Below are positions 26,730 through 35,258 of a DNA stretch of 64,000 bases, one piece after another. A program made the translations under genes and the position numbers. Origin of the DNA: Hymenobacter mellowenesis (GTDB lineage Bacteria > Bacteroidota > Bacteroidia > Cytophagales > Hymenobacteraceae). The notes under the pieces are model-generated. The model searched no databases and was not told where the DNA came from. It saw only the letters and a list, made by a program, of their open reading frames with translations. Location: positions 806,001 to 870,000 of the forward strand of contig NZ_JAUQSX010000001.1 of assembly GCF_030581005.1 (NCBI RefSeq). The letters run 5' to 3'. Each line of letters begins with the position of its first letter. The first letter of the stretch is position 1.

Positions 26730-28223
26730 TTGCCTGTTAATTCCTTGATTCCGCCACGCTCCCGCTGGTGGCCCGGCGCTTTGCTGGTGGCCGCGCTGGC
26801 CTACCTACCCTTGTTCTGGCTGCTGGGCAGCCACCCGGTGCAGTCCTGGGACGAGGCCAGCACGGGCATCAATGCCCTCAACATTCTGCGCAACCACGAG
26901 TGGCTGGTGCTGCGCGACGCCCTCCAGCAACCCGACCTCTGGAACTGCAAGCCGCCGCTGTGGCCTTGGATTTTAGCTATTAGCTTCAAGCTACTCGGGC
27001 CTACGGAGCTGGGCTTGCGGCTGCCCGCGGCCCTGGCCGGCCTGGCCACGGTGCTGGTGGTGTACCGGGCCGGCTGGCGTTGGCTGGGCGGCTGGGAAGG
27101 CGGCCTGCTGGCCGCCCTGGTGCTGCTCACCGCGGCCGGCTACGTGGGCTACCACGTGGCCCGCTCCGGCGATTTCGACGCCTTGCTCACGCTCTGGACC
27201 ACCCTGGGCGCGCTCAGCTGGCTGCGCTACCTAGCCGAAGGGCGCGACCGCCACGCATGGCTCACGGGTGGGTTCTTTTTCTTGGCGGCCTTCACCAAAG
27301 GGGTGGCCGGGCTGCTGTTTGGGCCGGGCCTGTTGCTGGCCACCTTTGCCCTAGGGCAGGGCCAGCGGCTGCGGCGCCCGGCGCCCTGGCTGGCACTGCT
27401 GCCGCTGGTGCTGGGCATGGGCGCGTGGTATGGCGTGCGCGAGCTGGCCGGCCCAGGCTACCTGCACGCGGTGTGGCAATACGAGTTGGGCGGCCCCGCC
27501 CTGGCCCAGCTGGAAGGCCACACCACCGAGCCCTATTATTACCTGACTACGCTGATAGAGAGCAAGTTTATGTTTTGGGTGGTGCCGGCCCTGGTGGGCG
27601 GGCTGCTGGGCTGGCGACTGCCCGCCGGCAGCCGCGGCCGGGCGCTGGCCCGGCTGGCGGTGTGCGTAGCCGGCAGCTTCAGCCTGATTTTGGCCGCCAC
27701 CCAAAACCGCTTGCCCTGGTACGACGCCCCCATATACCCGCTGCTGGCCTTGCTGGCGGCCGCCGGATTGCTACTGCCGGCCCGGGCGCTACTGGCCCAG
27801 CAGCCCCAGGCCGGCAGCGTGGCCGGCCGGCTGGGAGCCCTGGCGTTGGTGGCGGCCTTGCCCTACTGGGCGCAATGCCGGGCGCTGGTACGCACCTACG
27901 ATGCCCGCTACCAAACCGCTACCCTACGCCTGGGCCCCCATATCCGCCATCAGGTGCAGGCCCGGCCCGGCCTGCAAGCCTATTCCATCGGCTATCCACC
28001 TGATTACAGCCCAAGTATGTGGTTCTACCAGGGGGCGGCGGAGCTGCAGTATGGCCACCGCATCATGGCCGTGCCGTACCGGGAGCTGGGTAAAGCCACG
28101 GTTGGGCACGAGGTGGTGGTGTGCGGGGCGGCCACGCGCCGAGCCTGGGAAAGCATGTACCGCACCAGCGTGGTGCTGGTCACAGATTCCTGCGTGACGC
28201 TGCGGCTGGAAGCGCGCCGGTAG
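26730..28223 (+). CDS. ArnT-like GT-C glycosyltransferase (family 39)
   Basis: This protein of about 497 residues has about eleven hydrophobic helices. After the first, SHPVQSWDEASTGINALNIL holds the acidic Asp-Glu pair typical of ArnT/PMT enzymes, and CKPPLWPWILA follows in the next loop, matching the KPPL motif. NRLPWYDAPIYPLLA lies near helix 9-10. These enzymes move sugars from lipid carriers to lipid A, proteins or glycans in the periplasm. Substrate unknown. The start is uncertain: TTG 26730 is chosen because a promoter-like box lies at 26679, but ATG 26634 is in frame. Confidence 0.82.
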   Translation: MPVNSLIPPRSRWWPGALLVAALAYLPLFWLLGSHPVQSWDEASTGINALNILRNHEWLVLRDALQQPDLWNCKPPLWPWILAISFKLLGPTELGLRLPAALAGLATVLVVYRAGWRWLGGWEGGLLAALVLLTAAGYVGYHVARSGDFDALLTLWTTLGALSWLRYLAEGRDRHAWLTGGFFFLAAFTKGVAGLLFGPGLLLATFALGQGQRLRRPAPWLALLPLVLGMGAWYGVRELAGPGYLHAVWQYELGGPALAQLEGHTTEPYYYLTTLIESKFMFWVVPALVGGLLGWRLPAGSRGRALARLAVCVAGSFSLILAATQNRLPWYDAPIYPLLALLAAAGLLLPARALLAQQPQAGSVAGRLGALALVAALPYWAQCRALVRTYDARYQTATLRLGPHIRHQVQARPGLQAYSIGYPPDYSPSMWFYQGAAELQYGHRIMAVPYRELGKATVGHEVVVCGAATRRAWESMYRTSVVLVTDSCVTLRLEARR

Positions 28224-28273
28224 AAGCTAGCTGAAGCAAGGCTAGAGCGCCAGCCGCAGACTGAAATGGCGAA

Positions 28274-28311
28274 ACCCCCGGCGGTAATTGCCTGTGCAAT
28301 CAGGCCGGGGC
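28274..28311 (+). promoter_or_regulatory. Two-part hairpin in the leader of the SusC-like gene
   Basis: CCCCGGC pairs with GCCGGGG, and inside it ATTGC pairs with GCAAT around CTGT. There is no T-run. It could end the upstream transcript or form part of the leader of the receptor gene at 28349. Confidence 0.4.
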
Positions 28312-28348
28312 CGGCATCTGTTTTCTCAGTAGTGCTTTTCGCTGTTTT

Positions 28349-31195
28349 ATGATTCGAATTCTATCCATTCCTTTCCTACTGGCTTCGGCTTCCGTCGCCT
28401 GTGCCCAGCAGCCGGTGGAGGTTTTGCCTTCCCGTCCGGTGCCCTTGGCCGTGGCGCCGGCAATGCGCCTTGATACCGTACTGAGGCCTCGGTTTTGCTA
28501 CAGTTGCGAACTTGTTTGTGAACTTGTATCTGTTCGGATTACCACGCAGTGGGTGCCGCCGACTTTCCTCAGCGTGCAGCCGCTGCTCACGCAGGCAGCC
28601 GGCGTGCAGGTGACGCCCACCTCGGGCGCGCCGGGGGCGTGGGCAGCCGTCCGCATCCGGGGCGGCAGCAGCCTGGCCGGCACCGACCAGCCCCTGTACG
28701 TGGTGGACAACGTGCCAGCGCTGAATGCCGATTTCGCCCCCGGTGTGGCCCTTGGTGCCGGCTACAGCACATTTTCCCGGCCAGAAGCGGCGCAGCCGGG
28801 GGCCAACCCTTTGTTGTTTCTGGCGCCCGAAGACGTGGCCAGCATTACGGTGCTGAGCGGCGGGGTGGGCACGGCCCGGTACGGCATGCAAGGCAGCAAC
28901 GGGGTTATCCAAATTGTGACTAAACGCGGGGGCCTTGCCGGCCAGAAGAAGCCGTTGCGCGTGCGCTACGCCGCCTTTGCCGGGGTGCAGCAGGTGCGCC
29001 AGCGCTACGATTTGCTGAGCGCCAGCCAGTACGCCGCCGTGGTGAACAACGCCTGGACCAATACGGGGTATTATCCGGGCCAGGCGCCGTACGCAACCCC
29101 GGCTTCGCTAAACAAGCTCGACCCGGGCACCGACTGGCAAGCCGAGCTGTTTCGGCCGGCTTTCCTGCAAAACCACCACCTCACCTTGGAAGGCAGCAGC
29201 CCGAGCACCCGCTACGCCCTCAGCGCCGATTTTCTGGACCAAAGCGGCGTGGTGCAGCACTCGGGCCTGCGCCGCTACGCCCTGCGCCTCAACCTCGACC
29301 AGCAGGTAGGCCAGCGGCTGGGCGTGTTTCTGAATGCCTCGGCGGCCCACATTGCCCAAACCCTGCCGGGCCAGGGCGCCGTGGAAGCGGCCTTGCTGGC
29401 GCCGCCCACGCTGCGCGCCCGCAACCCCGACGGCAGCTACTTCCAGGGCGAATACTACCGCTACCCGGGCACCGACACGTTCTACAACCCGCTGGCCATG
29501 GCCAATGAGGCCGGCTCCGATGGCACCACGCGGCGCCTGCTGCTCCAGGCCGGGGGCCGCTACCAGCTGGCGCCTTCCTTCGTGCTGCGCCTGATGGCCA
29601 GCCGCGAGCAGTCGCGGGCCGGCAACCAGGCCCGTTTTTTGACCAAGCCCGACAATTCATCCGCACCGCCGGCCCCGCTCAACGTGACGACAACCGCGCT
29701 GGACGCCGCCGTGACCGTGGCCCAGCTCCAGTTCGATTACGACCAGACTTTCGACGACCACCACCTGCTGCTGACCGCGGCAGCCGGCTACCAGCGCTAC
29801 GAGCGGGCCCTGAGCAGCGAGCAGAACAACGCCGGTTATTTCGCCGGCAGCACGGCCGAGCAGACGACGTATTCGCTGCTGCACGCCTCGCTGGTGAGCA
29901 CCTATACTTACCGGGAGCGGTACGAAGTGCTGGCTTCGCTGCGCGCCGACGACAACCGCAACCTGCAGCTTTATCCGGCCACGACGCCGGTGCCGGCCAG
30001 CTGGCTGCCCGGGGCAGAAGTGCGCTGGCACCTGCACCGCGAGGCCTTTCTGGCCGATGTACGCCCGCTGAGCACGGTCACGGTGTGGGCTGGCCTAAGC
30101 CAGACCGGCAACGCCGGCCTGCCGGCCCTGGGCCTGGGCAGCGCGGTGCTGTCCGATTTTATTCGGCTGAGCCCGGGGCAGGGCCTCACCACCCTGCAGC
30201 CCCGAGGGCCGACCCTGGCGCCCTCCCGCACCACCCAGCTGGAGGCGGCCATGCGGGTAGGCCTGTGGGAAGACCGGGTGCTGCTGGATTTTTCGGCCTA
30301 CCGGCGCACCACGGCCCACGTGGCCGTGTCGCAGCTGGTGCTTTTACCCGCGCCGTCGGGCATGCTCATCAGCCGCGAAGAGCGGGAAGCCAGCCTCCGA
30401 ACCCAGGGCCTGCTGCTGACGGTAGCGGGCGATTGGCAGTTGGGCAAGCTCAGCGGCCGGAGCCGGGTGGCCGCCGCACTCCAGCAGCAGCAGGTGCAGT
30501 CGGTGACGCCCATTGCGGGCGTGGCCGACGTGCCTGGCCTGGTGGTAGGCGAGACGCCGCACCCCTACCTGCTGTTTCAGCGGCTGCCGCTGCTGCGCGT
30601 GGGCGAATTTGACGCCACCGGCCAACCCGCCAACGGCCTGTTGCGCTACCAGACCGTGGGCACTAATCCGTACAACGCGACCTATGTGGCCCAGTACCAG
30701 GGCACGGCCCTGCCCACGCGCACCCTCACATTTTCGCAAACGCTGCATCTGAGCCGCTTCGACCTGGATGCCCAGTTCGATGCCCTGGCGGGCCATCAGC
30801 TGCTCAACACCACCCTAGCCCGCCTCGACCTGCCCACCGGCAACACCAACGGCACCACCCGCCTGCTCGACCGCTGGACCAGCACGCACGACGACACCGA
30901 TGTGCCAGCCGCCTACGCCAACAGCCTGCCCGCCCGCTACGACGACGCCCAGCTGCAGTCGGCCGCCAACCTGCGCCTGAGCCAGCTGACCATCAGTTGC
31001 GCGCTGCGTCCGGCCAGTGCCCCCCACCCTGTGAGCGTATGGGTAGGCGGCCAAAACCTGTTTGTGCTCACCAGCTACCGCGGCTTCGACCCCAACGTGA
31101 GCAGCGGGGGTGCCACCCTGCTGGCCGCCGGCTACGACACTAATGCCTACCCCGTGCCCCGCACCTGGCTGCTGGGCGTGCGCGCCAGCTTCTGA
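28349..31195 (+). CDS. SusC/RagA-like TonB-dependent outer-membrane receptor, lacking the usual N-terminal domain
   Basis: The 948-residue protein has a signal peptide ending VACAQ and a SusC-type plug: AAVRIRGGSSLAGTDQPLYV (about residues 96-115), SITVLSGGVGTARYGMQGSN, GVIQIVTKRGG. The rest is a long beta barrel. SusC proteins import glycans or peptides with a SusD lipoprotein lid. Two things are odd: the carboxypeptidase-like N-terminal domain is absent, replaced by a short segment with three cysteines (FCYSCELVCELVSV), and no SusD gene follows. An M16 peptidase gene comes next, 112 bases downstream. Confidence 0.85.
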   Translation: MIRILSIPFLLASASVACAQQPVEVLPSRPVPLAVAPAMRLDTVLRPRFCYSCELVCELVSVRITTQWVPPTFLSVQPLLTQAAGVQVTPTSGAPGAWAAVRIRGGSSLAGTDQPLYVVDNVPALNADFAPGVALGAGYSTFSRPEAAQPGANPLLFLAPEDVASITVLSGGVGTARYGMQGSNGVIQIVTKRGGLAGQKKPLRVRYAAFAGVQQVRQRYDLLSASQYAAVVNNAWTNTGYYPGQAPYATPASLNKLDPGTDWQAELFRPAFLQNHHLTLEGSSPSTRYALSADFLDQSGVVQHSGLRRYALRLNLDQQVGQRLGVFLNASAAHIAQTLPGQGAVEAALLAPPTLRARNPDGSYFQGEYYRYPGTDTFYNPLAMANEAGSDGTTRRLLLQAGGRYQLAPSFVLRLMASREQSRAGNQARFLTKPDNSSAPPAPLNVTTTALDAAVTVAQLQFDYDQTFDDHHLLLTAAAGYQRYERALSSEQNNAGYFAGSTAEQTTYSLLHASLVSTYTYRERYEVLASLRADDNRNLQLYPATTPVPASWLPGAEVRWHLHREAFLADVRPLSTVTVWAGLSQTGNAGLPALGLGSAVLSDFIRLSPGQGLTTLQPRGPTLAPSRTTQLEAAMRVGLWEDRVLLDFSAYRRTTAHVAVSQLVLLPAPSGMLISREEREASLRTQGLLLTVAGDWQLGKLSGRSRVAAALQQQQVQSVTPIAGVADVPGLVVGETPHPYLLFQRLPLLRVGEFDATGQPANGLLRYQTVGTNPYNATYVAQYQGTALPTRTLTFSQTLHLSRFDLDAQFDALAGHQLLNTTLARLDLPTGNTNGTTRLLDRWTSTHDDTDVPAAYANSLPARYDDAQLQSAANLRLSQLTISCALRPASAPHPVSVWVGGQNLFVLTSYRGFDPNVSSGGATLLAAGYDTNAYPVPRTWLLGVRASF

Positions 31196-31307
31196 ACCAA
31201 AAAGTCGGCACTTTGCCCAACAGCTGCCAAATTCGACAACGGTTTTCCCGTGCTGGCTGTTGTTCCTTTGGCGTCTGATTCGCCTTCACCTTTTCCCGCT
31301 ACTTCCC

Positions 31308-32570
31308 GTGATTCACTTCACCGAATTCACCCTCGATAACGGCCTGCGCTGCATCGTCCACGAAGATTTTTCCACCCCCATGGCCGTGCTCAACGTGATG
31401 TACGACGTGGGCTCGCGCGATGAGGACCCCGGCCACACCGGCTTCGCGCACTTGTTTGAGCACCTGATGTTTTCAGGCTCGGTTAATATTCCGAGCTACG
31501 ACGAGCCCTTGCAGCGCGTGGGCGGCGAGAACAACGCCTTCACCTCCAGCGACATCACCAACTACTACCTCTCACTGCCGGCGGCCAACCTCGAAACCGG
31601 CTTCTGGCTGGAATCAGACCGGATGCTGAACCTGGCTTTCTCCGAGAATGGACTCGAAGTGCAGCGTAAAGTGGTGGTAGAGGAGTTCAAGCAGAACTAC
31701 CTCAACCAGCCCTACGGCGACGTGTGGCTGCAGCTCAAGCCCCTGGCTTACCACACCCACCCCTACCAGTGGAATACCATCGGCAAGGAGATTTCGCACA
31801 TCGAAAATGCGGTGATGGACGACGTGCGCGGCTTTTTCCGGAAGCACTACGCGCCCCAGAACGCCATTCTGGTGGTGGCCGGCGCGGCCAGCGCGGCCGA
31901 CGTGCGCCGCCTGGCCGAAAAGTGGTTCGGGCCCATTCCCGGCGGCCCGGCCTACCAGCGCCAGCTGCCCAAAGAGCCCGTCCAGACCGAAGCCCGCCAC
32001 CGCACCGCCACGGCCCCGGTGCCGCTGTCGGCCCTTTACAAAGTGTACCACATGCCTGCTCGTGGCGATGAGCGGTACCATTCTGTGGATTTGCTCAGCG
32101 ACATGCTGGGCCACGGCAAGTCGGCCCGCCTGCACCAGCGGCTGGTGAAGGAGCAGGCCTTGTTCAATAATATTTCTTCCTCCCTCACCGGCTCGCTCGA
32201 CCCCGGCCTGCTCGTCATCAGCGGCAAGCTGAACGCGGGCGTAGACATCAGGGAAGCCGATGCGGCCGTGGAAGCCGTGGTGGCCGAATTCCTGACCGCC
32301 GATGTGGATGCCCAGGAGCTGGAAAAAGTAAAAAACCAGGCTGAAAGCAGCCTGGTTTTCGGCGAAATCGACCTTCTCAACCGCGCCCTGAACCTAGCCT
32401 ATAGCAAGCTGCAGGGCGATGCCAACCTGGTGAATGAGGAAAGCCGCCGCATTCAGGCCGTGACCGTGGCCAGCGTGCGCGCCGCCGCCCAGGAAGTGCT
32501 GCGCCCCGAAAATTGCAGCACGCTGTATTACGAAGCCGTGGAGCAGAATGAGCTGATAGAGGCGGAGTAA
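31308..32570 (+). CDS. M16 family zinc metallopeptidase (pitrilysin-like)
   Basis: The 420-residue protein has the inverted zinc motif HLFEHLMFSG (His48, Glu51, His52) with the third ligand expected in EVQRKVVVEEFKQNY further on, and the typical VGSRDEDPGHTGFAH before it. The C-terminal half is the second M16 domain. It has no signal peptide when started at the GTG at 31308, which gives the standard VIHFTEFTLDNGLRCIVHED start; the upstream frame overlaps the receptor gene and is not a real extension. Usually two such genes occur in tandem; here only one is present. Confidence 0.9.
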   Translation: MIHFTEFTLDNGLRCIVHEDFSTPMAVLNVMYDVGSRDEDPGHTGFAHLFEHLMFSGSVNIPSYDEPLQRVGGENNAFTSSDITNYYLSLPAANLETGFWLESDRMLNLAFSENGLEVQRKVVVEEFKQNYLNQPYGDVWLQLKPLAYHTHPYQWNTIGKEISHIENAVMDDVRGFFRKHYAPQNAILVVAGAASAADVRRLAEKWFGPIPGGPAYQRQLPKEPVQTEARHRTATAPVPLSALYKVYHMPARGDERYHSVDLLSDMLGHGKSARLHQRLVKEQALFNNISSSLTGSLDPGLLVISGKLNAGVDIREADAAVEAVVAEFLTADVDAQELEKVKNQAESSLVFGEIDLLNRALNLAYSKLQGDANLVNEESRRIQAVTVASVRAAAQEVLRPENCSTLYYEAVEQNELIEAE

Positions 32571-32599
32571 CAGGGGACTTGTTTGTTCAGTCTGAAAAC

Positions 32600-32699
32600 A
32601 AGAACGTCATGCTGAGCGCAGCCGAAGCATCTCTACTATGAGAGTAAATCATTACTTCAGCGGTGGAGATGCTTCGGCTGCGCTCAGCATGACGTTCTT
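32600..32699. repeat. Class A palindromic repeat
   Basis: AAGAACGTCATGCTGAGCGC and AGCCGAAGCATCTC pair with GAGATGCTTCGGCTGCGCTC and AGCATGACGTTCTT. Arms of about 36 bases are essentially perfect. It separates the convergent M16 and secreted-protein genes. Confidence 0.93.
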
Positions 32700-32717
32700 A
32701 TATTTTCTGCCTAACGG

Positions 32718-33095
32718 CTACTTCCGCTTCACTTTCACTTTGGTTTTCGAGGCCGGCGTCGTGGGCAGGTTGCTGTCGCGGCTCAGGGAGCTGTTGGCGG
32801 GCTTGGTGTAGCGGGGGCGCGGGGTACGGTTGTCGTTGTAGCCGCCATTGTTAGTGTAGCCCACCTGCCGGCGCATGGGCGTGGCGGGCGCCAGATACAT
32901 CGAGCCGTTTTTGATGTCTTCGGGCACGCCGGCGCCGTAGGGCTTGCCGGTGTGGGGATTGATTTTCACCGTCGTTTTCACCTTGCGCGGGCCGCGCGTG
33001 GAGTATGGGGTGAGTTTTTTGCTGCGCGACTGCGCCGAGGCGTCCGTAGCGGCCACTGCCAGCAACACCAGCGCGGCGAAAATGTAGCGAATCAT
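32718..33095 (-). CDS. Small secreted APG-motif protein, paralogue 4
   Basis: The 125-residue product has a signal peptide ending TDASAQ and a basic mature part. NGSMYLAPATPMRRQVGYTN carries a divergent form of the motif shared by the three genes upstream (APG-x-P-V). The rest is rich in Arg, Lys, Thr, Pro and Asn (GKPYGAGVPEDI, KTKVKVKRK at the C-terminus). Function unknown. The ATG at 33095 gives the signal peptide. It is last in a same-strand row of four such genes and ends near a class A palindrome. Confidence 0.75.
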   Translation of the reverse strand: MIRYIFAALVLLAVAATDASAQSRSKKLTPYSTRGPRKVKTTVKINPHTGKPYGAGVPEDIKNGSMYLAPATPMRRQVGYTNNGGYNDNRTPRPRYTKPANSSLSRDSNLPTTPASKTKVKVKRK

Positions 33096-33280
33096 ATTGT
33101 TGAGGAAAAGGGTGGGCTGAATCAACCGGAATAAGCTCAGCCGAAGCCGGGCTGAAAGCGAATCGGCTCCCACTCATACGCACAACTGCCCGGGGCGGAT
33201 AGTGGCATGAATTGGGAGCCGATGCAAAAGTAGTCGGGCCGCCGGTCAGGCTTTTTGGCAAAGCTCCGGGTTGGGCGTTG

Positions 33281-33691
33281 TTAGTTGCCGAGGGTGGTTT
33301 GGGTGGCGGCGGGCTTGCGGGCGGGGCGCACGCTGTAGGGCGTCAGGCCGTTGCTGGTGCGAACGTGCACGGGCATACCGGGCGCGGCCGAGATGTTCTG
33401 GTTGTCGATTTCGCCGCGCGAAGTGCTGGCCGGCAGCACCGATTCGGGCGAGTTCCAGCCGTCGTTCGAGGCCACGGCGGTTTGGGTGTTGTTTTCGATG
33501 GGGGGCCAGCCGTCGTTGAGGGGCGCAACGGGGGCCGATTTCACGGCGACGCGGCGGGCTTTCTTGGCTTGGCGGGCCGCTACTTTCGCGGCTTTGGTGG
33601 TCTTTTTAGTCGAAGCAACCGGGGTGGTTTGGGCGCTAGCTTCAGCCAGCAGGAACATCGACAGGGCAAGGGTGAGGAACGAACGAAGCAT
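33281..33691 (-). CDS. Small secreted APG-motif protein, paralogue 3
   Basis: The 136-residue product has a signal peptide ending AEASAQ, a lysine and alanine-rich helix (residues 28-50), two DGW motifs (NDGWPPIENN and SNDGWNSPES) and then NISAAPGMPVHVRTSNGLTP. The APGMPV motif is identical to that in paralogue 2, and the GW-x-x-P pattern recurs in paralogue 1. No known domain. It has 185 bases before the next gene, with no clear terminator. Confidence 0.75.
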   Translation of the reverse strand: MLRSFLTLALSMFLLAEASAQTTPVASTKKTTKAAKVAARQAKKARRVAVKSAPVAPLNDGWPPIENNTQTAVASNDGWNSPESVLPASTSRGEIDNQNISAAPGMPVHVRTSNGLTPYSVRPARKPAATQTTLGN

Positions 33692-33792
33692 GGCTGAAAA
33701 AGAATAAAGAAGAAGTTGAAAAGTTGATTACCGTAGCTGTATGGACATATTCCAAAGGCGTGCCAACTTTTCCTTCTGCGCATTTTCAACCC

Positions 33793-33836
33793 AAAAAAAG
33801 ACCCGCCCGGTATGCAAACGCATACCAAACGGGTCA
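33793..33836 (-). terminator. Strong terminator of paralogue 2
   Basis: On the minus strand GACCCG, GGTATGCG, GCATACC and CGGGTC form an interrupted stem followed by seven T. It ends transcripts from 34228. Confidence 0.88.
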
Positions 33837-33859
33837 TTGTCTCGACCAACTCTGGAGTT

Positions 33860-34228
33860 TTACCGCGGGCTGAGCGTGGTGCGGCTTTTGGTGCGGGCGG
33901 GCGCGGGGCCGTTGTAGCCCTGCACCTTCTTGGGGTTGTCGACATTGACGGGCATGCCGGGGGCGGCATAGATGCTCTGACCTTTGCCATCGGCGCTTTC
34001 GGTAGAGCCCACAGCACCATTTCCGCCGGGGCCAATGTCGTTGCGGCCGCCGGAATTAGGCGCGGACGCGGCGGCCGGCTTCATGGTGGTGTTGCGCGTG
34101 GCAGCGGGCCGGGTGGAGGTTTTGGTGGTTTTGGCTTTGGTGGTAGTCTTGGTGGCGGGTGCCGACTGGGCCGCCGCTTCAGCAACAAGGGCTAGTGCGA
34201 GCAGGGCCGAAAGCAAGGAACGAAGCAT
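33860..34228 (-). CDS. Small secreted APG-motif protein, paralogue 2
   Basis: The 122-residue product has a signal peptide MLRSLLSALLALALVAEA plus AAQ, nearly the same as the MLRSFLTLALSMFLLAEA of paralogue 3, which is strong evidence of duplication. The mature part is Thr/Lys/Ala-rich, then a Gly/Asn-rich linker and SIYAAPGMPVNVDNPKKVQG. Function unknown. It has its own terminator, so it is transcribed singly. Confidence 0.78.
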   Translation of the reverse strand: MLRSLLSALLALALVAEAAAQSAPATKTTTKAKTTKTSTRPAATRNTTMKPAAASAPNSGGRNDIGPGGNGAVGSTESADGKGQSIYAAPGMPVNVDNPKKVQGYNGPAPARTKSRTTLSPR

Positions 34229-34450
34229 AAAAAGGGTGGTGAAGGGGTGAAAGAATAACGGGCCAGGTGCCCCCAGAGCAGCGCGCTCCCAGGCAGTACC
34301 GTCGTGCTCGGCATACGCGAAACTGCGCCGCTTGGTACGCCAATGAGCCAAAGATTTCGCCTTTACTGATGCCATTAGGACCATCTGGACGATGCATGGG
34401 CAGGGTCTTACATCGTTCAAAAACCATCTTAGCTCCCCGCCAACGCCAAA

Positions 34451-34492
34451 CGGCCCGGCTGCTTGCCGCAAAAGCGGAAAACAACCGGGCCG
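34451..34492 (-). terminator. Hairpin downstream of paralogue 1
   Basis: CGGCCCGG pairs with CCGGGCCG across a 26-base loop that contains a small TTGCCGC/GCGGAAA hairpin. There is no T-run on the minus strand, so termination is uncertain. Confidence 0.5.
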
Positions 34493-34526
34493 GACTATTC
34501 AAAAGCCGACGAAAAACGGCGCCAGC

Positions 34527-35159
34527 TTACCAGCCGAGGGGCTCAGGGGCTTTTTTCTTGGGAGCCGCTTTCACGGGTGCTTTAGCTTTGTCGGCGCTGC
34601 CGCCTTTGGCGGCGGTGGCAGCCGTGCCGGCCGTGGCTTCAGCCGGAGCCGGAGCGGGCTCGGGAGCTGCGGCGGCAGCCGGGGCGGGAGCGGCTACCGC
34701 AGCCGGCTCGGCGGCGGGGCGCGGCGGCCAGGGCTTCTCGCGGCGCGGCTTGCGGTTGAGGCGGCGCTCGCGGGCAGCAATGGCGTCGTCCATCATCACG
34801 TTGCGGCCGCCGCGCATCATCACCGGTGAGCCGGGCGCTACCGAAATGCCTTGGCCAATACTGGCGCTGCTCGGCGCGGCGGCACCGGCGCCGCCAAAGC
34901 CCTTGTCGGCGGCGGGGGCAGCGGCAGCGGCGGCTTCCAGCGAGGGAGCGGCTTCGGTGGCAGGGGCTTCGGGGGTTGCGCCGCCGCTTGCCGTGGCCTT
35001 GGTGCTGGTGGCCGCGGCGTTGGTTTTAGTCGTGGTTTTCTTGGCGGGAGCTTTCTTGGGCGTATCCCAGCCGCTGGCGGGGGTGTCCCAGCCGGCCTGG
35101 GCCGAGGCGGAAGAAGCTACGCCTCCGAGAATTAGCAAGAAAAATAGCGCACGTTTCAT
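34527..35159 (-). CDS. Secreted Ala/Pro-rich APG-motif protein, paralogue 1
   Basis: The 210-residue product has a signal peptide ending SSASAQ, then AGWDTPASGWDTPKKAPAKK with two GWDTP repeats, a long Ala-rich low-complexity linker, the shared motif GISVAPGSPVMMRGGRNVMM (about residues 103-122), a basic segment AARERRLNRKPRREKPWPP, and a second Ala/Pro/Lys-rich tail. Low complexity makes the exact fold unclear. It is divergent from pheS and first in the four-gene row. Confidence 0.75.
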   Translation of the reverse strand: MKRALFFLLILGGVASSASAQAGWDTPASGWDTPKKAPAKKTTTKTNAAATSTKATASGGATPEAPATEAAPSLEAAAAAAPAADKGFGGAGAAAPSSASIGQGISVAPGSPVMMRGGRNVMMDDAIAARERRLNRKPRREKPWPPRPAAEPAAVAAPAPAAAAAPEPAPAPAEATAGTAATAAKGGSADKAKAPVKAAPKKKAPEPLGW

Positions 35160-35244
35160 GGTAAAAAATTTAAGGAAGGTGAATCAGGAATTGCGGTAAC
35201 TGAATGTGTTGGTGAATCGTTCGGCCAGGGCCGGGCCCTTGCCG

Positions 35245-35252
35245 TAACTTTG
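35245..35252 (+). promoter_or_regulatory. Promoter -7 element of pheS (leaderless layout)
   Basis: TAACTTTG matches the -7 consensus and ends six bases before the pheS ATG, so the transcript would start at or within the start codon. Confidence 0.6.
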
Positions 35253-35258
35253 CGGCCT

